Numbered from the stretch's first letter, positions 37,131-46,653 are shown. The stretch: 64,000 nucleotides of DNA from Sphingobacteriales bacterium 44-15 (GCA_001899685.1 MKWG01000030.1:1-64000), one strand, 5' to 3'. The notes: generated from the sequence alone by a model not told the origin. A program made the numbers and translations.

Positions 37131-37368
37131 TGGCGATGATAGCTGCAATGGCTATTATTCCCCAGAATACATTGGCTACTACGTTGGGAAAATCAGCATA
37201 ATAAAATGCATTGACGGTTAAACCGATGGCCCCGATAATATTCAGCAAATGGTATAGTCGCTGATTCGACGCCAATTTGTTAATGCTAAGCAGAAAATAA
37301 GCGAGTAAGTAGAAAAAAGTACCTGTCCATCCTAAAGCAAGGTGAATATTTAAAATGAATAGTAACAT
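37108..37368 (-). CDS. Small three-helix membrane protein (CBU_0592-like)
   Basis: An 86-residue membrane protein with three to four hydrophobic segments: LGWTGTFFYLLAYFLLSI, LYHLLNIIGAIGLTVNAFYY and ANVFWGIIAIAAIIAI, ending in a basic tail. Composition and the WxGxxxYLxAYxLLS / LNxxGAxGLxxNA pattern resemble the CBU_0592 family of unknown function. It overlaps the end of tetR convergently, so antisense interplay is possible. The coding call is supported by amphipathic patterning and a clean ATG. Confidence 0.75.
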   Translation of the reverse strand: MLLFILNIHLALGWTGTFFYLLAYFLLSINKLASNQRLYHLLNIIGAIGLTVNAFYYADFPNVVANVFWGIIAIAAIIAINKRKQN

Positions 37369-37544
37369 GTAACCTATTTTAAAATATAGCCCGGGTTAAT
37401 AAAGGTATGCAGCTTTGCAACAATATACATCGCTAAGCATTTCTGCCATAGACCCCACCATCATCCTGCTGCCTGTCATCCTGACCTAAGGAAGGGTTTG
37501 TATGCAGTGCATCAAATGATGTTTTTAGAAATGCAAAAATTATA

Positions 37545-37715
37545 TATATTTCTTTAGCGCGGCTTTGAGATTTTTGCCTGCCCGACTGGTCATTCAGGCG
37601 GGCGTAATTCCTTCGGATGCTTTGCGGCAAAATATAACCGCAAAGGAAATACAAGGTTTTTCGTCCGCCTGAACGAATCATTCGGGACCTCAAAGAAATC
37701 ATAACATGTCTCCAA
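37545..37715 (-). repeat. Dispersed intergenic repeat family R1, copy 2 (inverted)
   Basis: The reverse complement reads GTTATGATTTCTTTGAGGTC, then CCCGAATGATTCGTTCAGGC, then TTTGTATTTCC and GCGGTTATATTTT, matching 9205-9300 block by block. An internal GCCCGCCTGAAT/ATTCAGGCGGGC word appears in both directions. The 491-bp gap 37369-37859 holds this repeat, a 12-bp palindrome ATTGCCGGCAAT at 37781 and presumably the sigma promoter, but no convincing gene. Confidence 0.75.
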
Positions 37716-37859
37716 CCTTTTTATACACCAGGGAAACCAGTGGATATATCCCATATCTTACAGGCGCGCCTTCTCCTGTAATTGCCGGCAATCGCAAAGA
37801 ATTTTCTCAAACGGCAATGATTCTTTATTTTCGTATGTGAGAACTTAACTACTGCAAGA

Positions 37860-38462
37860 TTGTCTGTCCTTCAATCATATGATGAAACTGCATTGCTTGT
37901 GAGCGTATCCAAAGGCGATGAAACTTCATTTAAAATATTATTTGAAGCTCACTGGGACAGAATATACAGCGTAGCTTTTACTTTTACCAAATCGGCAATG
38001 ATAGCCGAGGAAATGGTGCAGGATGTGTTTGTAAAGATCTGGCTCCGCAGAACAGAACTGTCCTCCGTAAGAAAATTCAGCGACTATCTTTTTATCGTAG
38101 CAAGAAACCATATATTAAGCGTGCTCCGGAAAAAAATAATGGAAGAGCCTTTTGCAGAGCACCTTTCAGAATATTTCAAAGACATTTCCAATATGCCCGA
38201 CCAGCAATTGCTGCGCAGGGAAACAGAAGCGCTCGTTTTGCAGGCAGTCGAAAAATTACCTCATCAGCAACAAATGGTATATACACTAAGCCGGCAGCAG
38301 GGACTAAGCCTTGATGAGATCGCCTCAAGACTTTCCATATCAAAGCATACCGTAAAATCGCACATGAGCAAAGCGCTGCATTTTATCCGCCAGTACCTTC
38401 ATACACATTCAGATGTAGGAGTTATTACCGTTTTCTATTGCATCATTTCCGGTGTGTTGTAG
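37860..38462 (+). CDS. ECF-type sigma-70 factor (locus 3)
   Basis: A 200-residue ECF sigma factor. Region 2 is FKILFEAHWDRIYSVAFTFTKSAMIAEEMVQDVFVKIW. Region 4 is LSLDEIASRLSISKHTVKSHMSKALHFIRQYL. The only suitable start is TTG at 37860 (TTG TCT GTC CTT); no in-frame ATG lies nearby, so a weak start may keep the level low. A near-consensus -7 box (TATTTTCG) lies about 30 nt upstream. It is first in the plus-strand regulatory and SusCD locus. Confidence 0.92.
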   Translation: MSVLQSYDETALLVSVSKGDETSFKILFEAHWDRIYSVAFTFTKSAMIAEEMVQDVFVKIWLRRTELSSVRKFSDYLFIVARNHILSVLRKKIMEEPFAEHLSEYFKDISNMPDQQLLRRETEALVLQAVEKLPHQQQMVYTLSRQQGLSLDEIASRLSISKHTVKSHMSKALHFIRQYLHTHSDVGVITVFYCIISGVL

Positions 38463-38503
38463 AAGTTAGGTCAATCGAATTATGGCAGCATGTTATCGCG
38501 AGA

Positions 38504-38570
38504 AGTAAGAGGTGAAAAGTGAGCGGTAAGCGTTTCATTTCCCGTTTGTCGTTTCACGTTTCACGATTAT
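38504..38570. repeat. GAGGTGAAAAGTGAGCGG / CGTTTCACGTTTCACG word repeat (locus 3)
   Basis: AAGAGGTGAAAAGTGAGCGG is followed by CATTTCCCGTTTGTCGTTTC and CACGTTTCACG, which are complementary in pattern and could fold. It occupies most of the sigma-FecR spacer. Confidence 0.5.
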
Positions 38571-38655
38571 TTAAAAAATTCTCTCCGCCCACTCATACTG
38601 CCATCCTTTTTTTGCGTCTTTACTCCGTAAAGCTTTTTTTACAACCGGCTGCTAT

Positions 38656-39915
38656 ATGAACGAAGCTCAATTCAAAATGCTGCTGGAACGTTATATTAAC
38701 GACCAGCTATCATCCGAAGAACTCTCTATATTCATTGCTTTCCTGCGTACATATAATAATACAGGTCAACTGGAGGAGCTTGTAGACCAGGCATTGCAGA
38801 ACAGCAGCTTTTCCGGGCTTTCTGACCGTTCGAAATCGGAAAATATTTTTCAAAAGATCCTGCAGCAGGCAAAAATTACAGAAGCGCAATCCACACCGGG
38901 GGAGCTTTCAATTAAAGCCGGGAGCAGCTACAGCAGGTTACGACCCTGGCGGTGGGCAGCAGCAGCTTCTCTCTTAATAGGTATATCGGCCATCAGCTAT
39001 ATTGTTTTCTCAAAAAAAAATCAAAAAGCAACCTATGTTGCTGCTGCTAAAGCAGAAAAAACTCCTGCAACCGATGCTGAACCCGGCGGGAACAGGGCAG
39101 TTTTAAAGCTGGCAGACGGACAGGAACTGGCACTGGACAGCGCAGGAGTGGGTGCGGTTGCCCGGCAGGGATATTCCACCGTACTGAAAACAGGCAACGG
39201 GCAACTGGCTTATAATACCACCGCCGGACCGGCAACAGAAACACTATATAACACGCTTTCCACTCCCAGGGGCGGACAATACCAGCTCCTGCTCCCCGAC
39301 GGAAGTAAAGTATGGCTCAATGCGGCATCCTCACTGCGCTTCCCGGTTGCCTTTACTGAAAAAGACAGGATAGTAGAGCTGACAGGCGAAGCCTATTTTG
39401 AAATAGCCCGTCTGGAGACTAAAAGCGGAGAACGCCGCTCCTTTATAGTGCGGAGCAGCCATCAGAATGATAACAGCGCAGACTGGCAGGTAGAAGTTTT
39501 GGGCACACACTTTAATGTAATGGCTTATGCCAATGAAGCGGCTGTTCAAACCAGCCTGCTGGAAGGTTCTGTAGCATTTTCCGCAGCAGGAAAGCCAGCA
39601 GTGAAGATAAAACCAAATCAGCAGGCCGTACTGTATAAAGACAGGCAAAATGTACAGGTAAATAATGCTAATGTAGTAAATGCTATCGCCTGGAAAGAAG
39701 GGCTCTTTCACTTTATCAGCGACGACATACAGCATATTATGAGGCAACTGGAGAGATGGTATGATGTGAATGCCGTGTATGCCGGCGCCATCCCCCCGGG
39801 GCATTACAGCGGCATTGTATCAAGGGATAGTAAGCTGTCAACAGTTTTAAAAATTTTAGAAGAAAGCGGGCTTCATTTTAAAATACAGGATAAAGTACTG
39901 ACTATTTTCCCGTAA
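38656..39915 (+). CDS. FecR-family anti-sigma factor (locus 3)
   Basis: A 419-residue anti-sigma factor. Cytoplasmic region to about residue 95; transmembrane helix about 98-116 (AAAASLLIGISAISYIVF). Periplasmic FecR domain with TPRGGQYQLLLPDGSKVWLN, ELTGEAYFEI and VLGTHFNVMAY, then the DUF4974-type domain (HFISDDIQHIMRQLERWYDV). It controls the sigma factor encoded 194 bp upstream and is followed after about 225 bp, with the structured leader, by its SusC. Confidence 0.93.
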   Translation: MNEAQFKMLLERYINDQLSSEELSIFIAFLRTYNNTGQLEELVDQALQNSSFSGLSDRSKSENIFQKILQQAKITEAQSTPGELSIKAGSSYSRLRPWRWAAAASLLIGISAISYIVFSKKNQKATYVAAAKAEKTPATDAEPGGNRAVLKLADGQELALDSAGVGAVARQGYSTVLKTGNGQLAYNTTAGPATETLYNTLSTPRGGQYQLLLPDGSKVWLNAASSLRFPVAFTEKDRIVELTGEAYFEIARLETKSGERRSFIVRSSHQNDNSADWQVEVLGTHFNVMAYANEAAVQTSLLEGSVAFSAAGKPAVKIKPNQQAVLYKDRQNVQVNNANVVNAIAWKEGLFHFISDDIQHIMRQLERWYDVNAVYAGAIPPGHYSGIVSRDSKLSTVLKILEESGLHFKIQDKVLTIFP

Positions 39916-40029
39916 TGATCAACGTACGTACCTATTGACAACGGCAGGAGCGGTTTTTGAGTGACAAGGAGAAGCTATTGATTATATCTTACCCCGAACT
40001 TCTGAAGAAAGACAAATTATCCGGTAATT

Positions 40030-40105
40030 CTGGTTAGCCAAAAAACCAGGGATGATTGCAGCACCCCTGGAGCAGGGTTAATCATTTTTATACAATCGGT
40101 CGAAG
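40030..40105 (+). promoter_or_regulatory. Structured SusC leader element, copy 3 (two mutually exclusive hairpins plus ATACAATCGG motif)
   Basis: CTGGTT, an 8-nt loop AGCCAAAA and AACCAG (40030-40049) form hairpin A. CCAG (40046-40049) also opens hairpin B, CCAGGG with CCCTGG (40046-40070). After 19 nt comes ATACAATCGGTCGAAG (40090-40105). Compared with copy 1 the hairpin A arms read CTGGYT/ARCCAG, a swapped base pair, and TAAT precedes both. Remaining gap sequence shows nothing else clear. Confidence 0.6.
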
Positions 40106-40139
40106 GATTGTTTTTTCATAACCCAAACATTACAAATGT

Positions 40140-43100
40140 ATGAAATTAAAAGCCGAATTGATGGTGCCACCCGGTGTGGGACCACTACTTTCCAAAACTT
40201 TACTGATTATGAAACTTACGGTTGTTGTATTGATCGCTGCCTGCCTGCAGCTTCATGCCGAAGGTTACGCACAAAAGCTGACAGTAAATGAAAAAAATGT
40301 GCCTGTTCAAAAAATTTTCAAGATCATTGAGCAGCATACTTCCTATCATTTTTTTTACAAAGATGAGCTCCTGCGGGATATGGGAACGGTAAGCGTAGAT
40401 GCGAAAAATGCAACTGTTGAAACATTGCTTGACGTATGCTTCAACCAGTCTCCGTTAACCTATTCCATCGTAGAAAAAACCATTATTATCAAAAAGAAGG
40501 GAGAACAGTTATCCGACGGGGAGAATACTACAATTCCCCTCGCGGAAATCAAAGGGCAGATCAAAGACAACGAAGGCAACCCGGTTCCCGGAGCCTCAGT
40601 AAAAAACCGCCGCACAGGCAAAGGCGTTGCCACCGATGCAGAAGGGAACTTTTCTATTGAGGCGGCAGTAAATGATCTTATTGAGATCAGCTCGATAGGA
40701 TTCGAATCCCAGACTGTTAAGATCACCTCCCTGCAACAGGTGATAAATATTTCACTGAAAATAGCCGCTTCCGAATTAGAGAATACCGTTATTGTAGGTT
40801 ACGGCAGCCAGAAGAAGAAAACGCTTACAGGCGCTGTGTCCTCTATCAGCGGATCGGCCATGGTCACTACCAAAAACGAGAACCCGCAAAACATGCTGAC
40901 AGGGAAAATTGCCGGTGTAAGAGTAGCGCAAAAGACGGCAGAGCCGGGAGCATTCAATAACGCATTTGATATCCGTGGCTTTGGCTCCCCGCTTATCGTT
41001 ATTGACGGCATACCCCGTTCCATGGCAGACTTCCAGCGCCTGAACGCCAATGATATTGATAATATATCCGTTTTGAAAGATGCCTCTGCCGCCATTTATG
41101 GAGTACGCTCTGCAAACGGTGTAGTGCTGATCACTACTAAAAAAGGAAAGAACAATGAGAGCGTTTTATCCTACGATGGCAACTACACTTTCCAGTTCCC
41201 TTCAGGCTTCCCTAAAACTGTAGACATATACCAGTATATGACGCTCCGCAATGAGCAGGCCATGCATAATATTAACGGGGGAACACCTATATACAGTGAT
41301 CAGGTCTTTGAAGAATACAGGAACGGTACAAGAAAGAGCTATGACTGGTATCCTTTGGTATTTGCCAAATATGCGCCTGAAACCCAGCATAATTTAAGCT
41401 TTACCGGCGGGAACGACCGGATCCAGTATTATGTTGGGGGCGGATACCTGAACCAGGGAAGCTTTTTCAAAACAAATGACCTGAATTATAATAAATATAA
41501 TCTCCGCGCAAGCATTACTGCAAAGATTGCCAAGCAGTTCACATTAGATGCCAATATCAACCTGGTCACAGAAACCACTAACCAGCCCTACCAGAGTGCC
41601 TGGTGGGCTATACGGTCATTCTGGCGGCAGGGCCCGCAAATACCCGCGTATGCAAATGATGACCCCACCAAACCATATTACGGTTTGATAGAAGGCGACA
41701 ACCCGATATCCTTTATGGATAAAGATATAAACGGGTACCGGGTATATAAAAATAACTGGATCCAACCCGTACTGGCTATCCGCTATGATATACCGGCTAT
41801 ACCGGGTTTATATGCAAAAACCCTGTTCAGTTACGATTATTATTTTTCCAATAACAATATTTTCCAGAAAGAATACAAGGAATACCGGTATGATGAAGCT
41901 TCCCAAACCTATACCACCTATACCAGGCAGTCGCCCGACAGGATAACCAGGGAAGCTTATTACAATTCGCAGATCTTAAGCCAGACCTCGTTGAACTATG
42001 CTCACAGCTTTGCAGGCGATCATAAAGTTGATGCAGCGCTTATCTGGGAAACCCAAAAAAGGCAGGGAGACAATTTTTCGGCACAGAGAGACCTGGCGCT
42101 GCCTCTTCCCTATTTATTTGCCGGGCTTCCTTTAAACCAGATAGGAACGATGAATACGGATGGTTTGTATGAGTATTCCAACCTGGGATTGGCCGGAAGG
42201 TTGAACTATGCATTCAGGGGAAAATACCTCGCTGAGTTTTTATTCCGGGAAGACGGCTCCTCAAAATTTTCGAAGGGATACCAGTGGGGATTCTTTCCCG
42301 GAGGATCAGTAGGCTGGCGTATCTCGGAAGAAGATTTTTTCAGAAAATCCAATGCCCTGTCATTTGTGCAGCAATTAAAGCTGCGGGCTTCTTATGGCAT
42401 TACGGGTGACGACGGTGCGGCAGCTTATCAATGGGTAGGGGGATATAATTATCCGACATCGCCCACAGATCGCAGGAACTTTACCGGCGGATATGTATTT
42501 AACGGGAACTTTATTGCCAGCGCCAGCAGCAAAGGAATTGTTAATCCTGCCATCACGTGGTATACTTCCCACACTTTTGATGCAGGAGTGGATTTTATAG
42601 GATGGAACGGGCTGCTGGGTGTTACATTGGATTACTTTGTAAGAAAACGGGACGGTTTGCTTACGCAACGCAACGGCGGTATTCCCACAGTGGTAGGCGC
42701 TGCGCTTCCACAGGAAAATCTGAACAGCGACATGAACTACGGGTATGACCTTGAAGTTACCCACAACAATAATGTCGGCGCTTTTTTCTATAGTCTTAAA
42801 GGCATTTTTTCCTATACCCGTGTGAAAGCCCTCTATGTCGAAAGAGGTCCGAACGGGAGCTCCTTCTGGAACTGGAGAAACAACCAGAATGACCGTTTGC
42901 AAAATGTATGGTGGGGATGGACCGGCAATGGCAGGTTTGAATCATGGGACGATATCTGGAACAGCCCGGTGTATGTGGGTCGCGGAACTTTACCCGGCGA
43001 CTACCGCTATGAAGACTGGAATGGTGACGGTGAGATCAATGACCTGGACAAGCATCCCTACCAGTTGAGCTCTACGCCATGGATCAATTACGGGCTTTCG

Positions 43101-43580
43101 GCTAACCTGTCTTACAAAGGCGTTGACCTGTTCCTGCTGTTCCAGGGTTCTGCGCTTTCCACAGTGCAATATGTAGAGCAACTGCAGATCCCGCTATGGG
43201 GGAATGGCGAATCGGGTGCAATGGCGCAGTTTGTGGACCGCTGGCATCCTAAAGATCCTGCAGCAGATCCTTATGATCCGAAAACAGAATGGGTGCCCGG
43301 CTATTATGCTTATACGGGAACAGTACCGGATGCATCCTCCTCTTACAACTCCGTTAACGGAGCCTACTTAAGATTAAAAACAATTGAGCTGGGATATACC
43401 CTGCCTGAAAAATGGACCAAAAAAGCCGGGATAAAGAACACACGTTTTTATGTGAACGCGTATAATTTACTGACCGCTACCAAAGTAAAGTATATTGATC
43501 CGGAGCATCCCAATGATACTTACGGTTACTTATACCCCTTAAATAAAACCGTTTCGGTAGGCTTAAATGTTACATTTTAA
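40140..43580 (+). CDS. SusC-family TonB-dependent transporter with STN domain (locus 3)
   Basis: A 1146-residue transporter. An N-terminal polar extension leads to the hydrophobic core LLIMKLTVVVLIAACLQLHA (21-40). STN domain about 47-118, carboxypeptidase-D-like domain about 136-207, plug from VIVGYGSQKKKTLTGAV (218 on), barrel ending VSVGLNVTF. It partners the SusD encoded 11 nt downstream and signals to the FecR upstream. The start at 40140 fits the leader alignment with the first SusC; Met24 is an alternative. Confidence 0.93.
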   Translation: MKLKAELMVPPGVGPLLSKTLLIMKLTVVVLIAACLQLHAEGYAQKLTVNEKNVPVQKIFKIIEQHTSYHFFYKDELLRDMGTVSVDAKNATVETLLDVCFNQSPLTYSIVEKTIIIKKKGEQLSDGENTTIPLAEIKGQIKDNEGNPVPGASVKNRRTGKGVATDAEGNFSIEAAVNDLIEISSIGFESQTVKITSLQQVINISLKIAASELENTVIVGYGSQKKKTLTGAVSSISGSAMVTTKNENPQNMLTGKIAGVRVAQKTAEPGAFNNAFDIRGFGSPLIVIDGIPRSMADFQRLNANDIDNISVLKDASAAIYGVRSANGVVLITTKKGKNNESVLSYDGNYTFQFPSGFPKTVDIYQYMTLRNEQAMHNINGGTPIYSDQVFEEYRNGTRKSYDWYPLVFAKYAPETQHNLSFTGGNDRIQYYVGGGYLNQGSFFKTNDLNYNKYNLRASITAKIAKQFTLDANINLVTETTNQPYQSAWWAIRSFWRQGPQIPAYANDDPTKPYYGLIEGDNPISFMDKDINGYRVYKNNWIQPVLAIRYDIPAIPGLYAKTLFSYDYYFSNNNIFQKEYKEYRYDEASQTYTTYTRQSPDRITREAYYNSQILSQTSLNYAHSFAGDHKVDAALIWETQKRQGDNFSAQRDLALPLPYLFAGLPLNQIGTMNTDGLYEYSNLGLAGRLNYAFRGKYLAEFLFREDGSSKFSKGYQWGFFPGGSVGWRISEEDFFRKSNALSFVQQLKLRASYGITGDDGAAAYQWVGGYNYPTSPTDRRNFTGGYVFNGNFIASASSKGIVNPAITWYTSHTFDAGVDFIGWNGLLGVTLDYFVRKRDGLLTQRNGGIPTVVGAALPQENLNSDMNYGYDLEVTHNNNVGAFFYSLKGIFSYTRVKALYVERGPNGSSFWNWRNNQNDRLQNVWWGWTGNGRFESWDDIWNSPVYVGRGTLPGDYRYEDWNGDGEINDLDKHPYQLSSTPWINYGLSANLSYKGVDLFLLFQGSALSTVQYVEQLQIPLWGNGESGAMAQFVDRWHPKDPAADPYDPKTEWVPGYYAYTGTVPDASSSYNSVNGAYLRLKTIELGYTLPEKWTKKAGIKNTRFYVNAYNLLTATKVKYIDPEHPNDTYGYLYPLNKTVSVGLNVTF

Positions 43581-43591
43581 TAATGATCATT

Positions 43592-45655
43592 ATGAAATCT
43601 AAATATTATTTCCTTTATATCATACTGGGGCTGTGCTTTGCAAACATCTCCTGTAAAAAGTACCTTGATGTTCCTCCCGTAAATATTGTAAATGAAGGTG
43701 ATCTTTTTTCCAACTCCAAGGGAATGCAGTTGTACTTATCACGGATGTATAGCCAGATGCCTTTTGAAGATTTTAAATATTCACCTGCAAGACAGTTTTT
43801 TGATGACTGGCTGGTAACCCCGGGAACCAATGAAGGCTCCTCTCTTGGAAGAGATGCAGGCGAGGCTATGACCTCTGAAGGCTGGGCGCGTAACGGAGCA
43901 TATTGGGTAAGGGCATTTAACCTGCTGAGGGATGCGAACAACCTGCTGGAGAAGCTTCCCTCCTATAAAGCTAATTTCAGCGATGAAGAATATAATCACT
44001 ACATCGGGGAAGCTTATTTTACCCGCGCAATGGTATTTTATGCGCTGGCAAAAAGATACGGGGGCATACCATTGGTTACCTCATTGCTGCAATATCCCGA
44101 AAAGGATGCGGCACAATTAGAAGTTCCCCGCGCTACAGAAGAAGAAACCTGGGACCAGGTACTTGCCGACTATGATATGGCTATTGCAAATCTGAACGAA
44201 GCCAGCCCGGTGAAAGGCTATGCCAACAAATATGTGGCGCTGGGTTTTAAATCGGAAGCCATGTTGTTTGCAGGAAGCGTGGCAAAGTACAACAGGATAA
44301 CAGGATTCGGGCAAAAGACCGGGGTGAGGGTAATAGGATTTGATCCCGCTACCGCCACCGCCGCTTCTAAAAAATATTTTTCGGAAGCATACAAAGCAGC
44401 AAACACCATTATCAAATCGGGAAAATATTCTTTGTACAAAAAGAAATGGTCTGCAGGCGACAAAGAAGCCCAGTACCAGAATATGGTTGACATGTTCTTT
44501 GATGCTTCAAGCCCTGAGAATATTTATACTAAAGATTATAAATGGCCCGACCTTGCCCATGGTTATGATTCTTACAATATTCCCCGCCAGTTGATGGGTG
44601 GTAACGGATACTCTGCCGGTAATTGTCCCACGCTTGATTTTGTAGAATTATTTGATGGCATTGCCAAAAATCCTGACGGAACTATTAAAGTGCTTGACAA
44701 CAATGGTAAGTACCTTTTGTTTGATAAGCCTACAGATATTTTTGCCGACGCTGAACCCCGCTTAAGAGCCAACGTCATCTTCGCAGGCGATGTCTTTAAA
44801 GGAGCGGTAATGGATGTGAGAAGAGGAATATACACAGGGAGCGTTGCCGGCGGTATTGCACCCCTGCGTGTGGTGAACGGGGCAACCAATTATACAATAG
44901 GTGGGCCGCAAACCTATAATCAAACGGATGCATATACTGCCACCGGTGCTTTCGCAGGACACAAGTCATTGTTCTTATCTCAAAACGGCACTACTCACGA
45001 GGTGGTTACTTTACCTGACGGCACCAAAATGAATGGCGGCGGACTAAATGGCCCCTTCGGTACGTCAGACCTGACTGCCGCATTCACAGGCTTTATGGTG
45101 CGCAAATGGCTCGATCCCAACCTTCCCCAGGAGCTGGTGCTTGAAGGAAGGTCAGAGCAATCTTTTATTTTAATGCGCTATGCTGAAATACTGTTAAATG
45201 CAGCAGAGGCTGCATCTGAACTGGCGCTGGCAGGAGCTGCTTCCCCTGATGGCGATGATCTGCAACAGGTGATGTATGATGCTATCACAAATATCAGGGA
45301 GAGGGCCGGGGCAGACCCGCTGACAGGAATGTCGGAGCTTGCAGGGGAACAGGGCTTACAGGTCATACGCAGGGAACGCCGGAAAGAGCTGGGATTTGAG
45401 AACAAGATCCTCTGGGATATACGCAGGTGGAGAACGCAGCATTCAGACATGCTCAACGGCTTTACACAATCGGACGGCGCCTACTACCGCGGTCTGTATC
45501 CTTTCTATTCTTCAGTAGCTGATAAGTGGTTCTTTGATGCAGGATTTGAAGAAGCAAGAAAACGTTTCAGGATAACAGAGCAGGAATATTATTTTATGAT
45601 ACCAGGCGATGAAGTGACCAAGAGCCCTGTTATAGATCAGCAACCGGGCAGATAG
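43592..45655 (+). CDS. SusD/RagB-family lipoprotein (locus 3)
   Basis: About 687 residues from the ATG at 43592 (frame also open from 43583). The signal ends at the lipobox ANISC followed by KKYLDVPP. SusD core features are GEAYFTRAMVFYALAKRYGGIPLVTS, SFILMRYAEILLNAAEAASE and RRERRKELGFENKILWDIRRWR. It is longer than usual because of an insertion around residues 290-510 rich in Gly, Asn and Asp, perhaps an extended ligand surface. It follows SusC and precedes a DUF3823 lipoprotein, a typical glycan-locus order. Confidence 0.92.
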   Translation: MKSKYYFLYIILGLCFANISCKKYLDVPPVNIVNEGDLFSNSKGMQLYLSRMYSQMPFEDFKYSPARQFFDDWLVTPGTNEGSSLGRDAGEAMTSEGWARNGAYWVRAFNLLRDANNLLEKLPSYKANFSDEEYNHYIGEAYFTRAMVFYALAKRYGGIPLVTSLLQYPEKDAAQLEVPRATEEETWDQVLADYDMAIANLNEASPVKGYANKYVALGFKSEAMLFAGSVAKYNRITGFGQKTGVRVIGFDPATATAASKKYFSEAYKAANTIIKSGKYSLYKKKWSAGDKEAQYQNMVDMFFDASSPENIYTKDYKWPDLAHGYDSYNIPRQLMGGNGYSAGNCPTLDFVELFDGIAKNPDGTIKVLDNNGKYLLFDKPTDIFADAEPRLRANVIFAGDVFKGAVMDVRRGIYTGSVAGGIAPLRVVNGATNYTIGGPQTYNQTDAYTATGAFAGHKSLFLSQNGTTHEVVTLPDGTKMNGGGLNGPFGTSDLTAAFTGFMVRKWLDPNLPQELVLEGRSEQSFILMRYAEILLNAAEAASELALAGAASPDGDDLQQVMYDAITNIRERAGADPLTGMSELAGEQGLQVIRRERRKELGFENKILWDIRRWRTQHSDMLNGFTQSDGAYYRGLYPFYSSVADKWFFDAGFEEARKRFRITEQEYYFMIPGDEVTKSPVIDQQPGR

Positions 45656-45691
45656 CAGTCAATTGAAAGTAAAAAAGTAAACATTACACAA

Positions 45692-46486
45692 ATGAAAACG
45701 ATTCTATATAATATCATAAGTTTGATCATATTGTCAGGCTGCGCAAAGATTGACAACTATGCGGAACCGGGAGAGACCTTAAAAGGCACTGTGGTGGATG
45801 CTGCTACCGGCGACCCGGTGCTTACCGACCAGGGAAGCGAAGGCACAAGAATAAGGATGCGGGAATTGAGCTGGACAGCCTCGGCTCCCGAAAACCTTGA
45901 TTTCTTTTGCATGAAAGAAGGGATATTCCAGAATACCAAAGTGTTTAAAGGACACTACAACGTAAGAGTAGATGGCGCTTTTATTCCTATCGTGCGGGTA
46001 GATACCAACGGAGATACGCTGGTAGATGAGTCCAAAACGCTTGACATAAGCGGGGTGACTGAACTGGAATTTAAAGTACAGCCATTTCTCAAATTGGAAT
46101 GGCAGGGAACACCTACTGTAGAGAATGGTAAAGTTACCGCAACGGTAGTTGTTACCCGTGGCGTAAGTCCGGAAGACTTTAAAACCAAAATTGAGCCTAT
46201 GGGCAATTACAGCGATGACTTTTTAAACGTTACCGATGTACGTTTATTTGTGAGCCAGGTGCCGTATGTAGGCTACCGGGAATGGGATAATCGCTATACC
46301 ACTATTATTGAGTATCCCGGGGATTCATTTGAAGCGCATTTAGGCGAGCCTATAACGATTACCACGCAAGGCACTATACCATCGGGAAGGACGGTATTTA
46401 TCAGGGCGGCCGCAAGGATCAATTATGCCACAGAAAATATCAAGCGGCATAATTATAATGAAGCGCTAAGGGTGGATATACCTTAG
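45692..46486 (+). CDS. DUF3823-type lipoprotein, likely surface glycan-binding accessory
   Basis: A 264-residue lipoprotein with signal and lipobox ILSGC (Cys17). GETLKGTVVDAATGDPV begins an N-terminal beta domain, and KVFKGHYNVRVDGAFIPIV and the C-terminal immunoglobulin-like stretch (VTDVRLFVSQVPYVGYREWDN) fit DUF3823 proteins, which commonly follow SusD. Its role is probably ligand binding beside SusCD (inference). It begins 36 nt after SusD. A nested inverted-repeat element separates it from the next gene. Confidence 0.8.
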   Translation: MKTILYNIISLIILSGCAKIDNYAEPGETLKGTVVDAATGDPVLTDQGSEGTRIRMRELSWTASAPENLDFFCMKEGIFQNTKVFKGHYNVRVDGAFIPIVRVDTNGDTLVDESKTLDISGVTELEFKVQPFLKLEWQGTPTVENGKVTATVVVTRGVSPEDFKTKIEPMGNYSDDFLNVTDVRLFVSQVPYVGYREWDNRYTTIIEYPGDSFEAHLGEPITITTQGTIPSGRTVFIRAAARINYATENIKRHNYNEALRVDIP

Positions 46487-46531
46487 GAGATGCGGGATGG
46501 CTTTTTGGGGATCGCTCTTTAATTTTTACCA

Positions 46532-46653
46532 GTAACTGGATAAGCCGCCTCTTTTTGTCTGGTCCCGCCGCAGGCGGGATTGAAAAAATGCGAAGCATAT
46601 TTTTTCAAAGGGCAAAAAGCAGCGGCGTTCCAGTTACGCAGCCCGCCGGCTGC
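46532..46653. repeat. Nested inverted-repeat element (about 106 bp) plus adjacent hairpin
   Basis: Outer arms GTAACTGGATAAGCCGCC...TTTTTG (46532-46557) and CAAAAAGCAGCGGCGTTCCA...(46613-46637) are an imperfect inverted repeat. Inside are CCCGCCGCAGGCGGG (46564-46578) and TGAAAAAATGC...GCATATTTTTTCA (46581-46607). Directly after is GCAGCC-CGCC-GGCTGC (46638-46653). The inner TGAAAAAATGC hairpin recurs at 51863. No gene is present between 46487 and 46740. Confidence 0.7.

Noticed and set aside
37433-37702. 89-codon open frame on the minus strand
   Set aside because: It lies wholly in the R1 repeat; similar translated words appear at the other repeat copies and there is no protein-like pattern.
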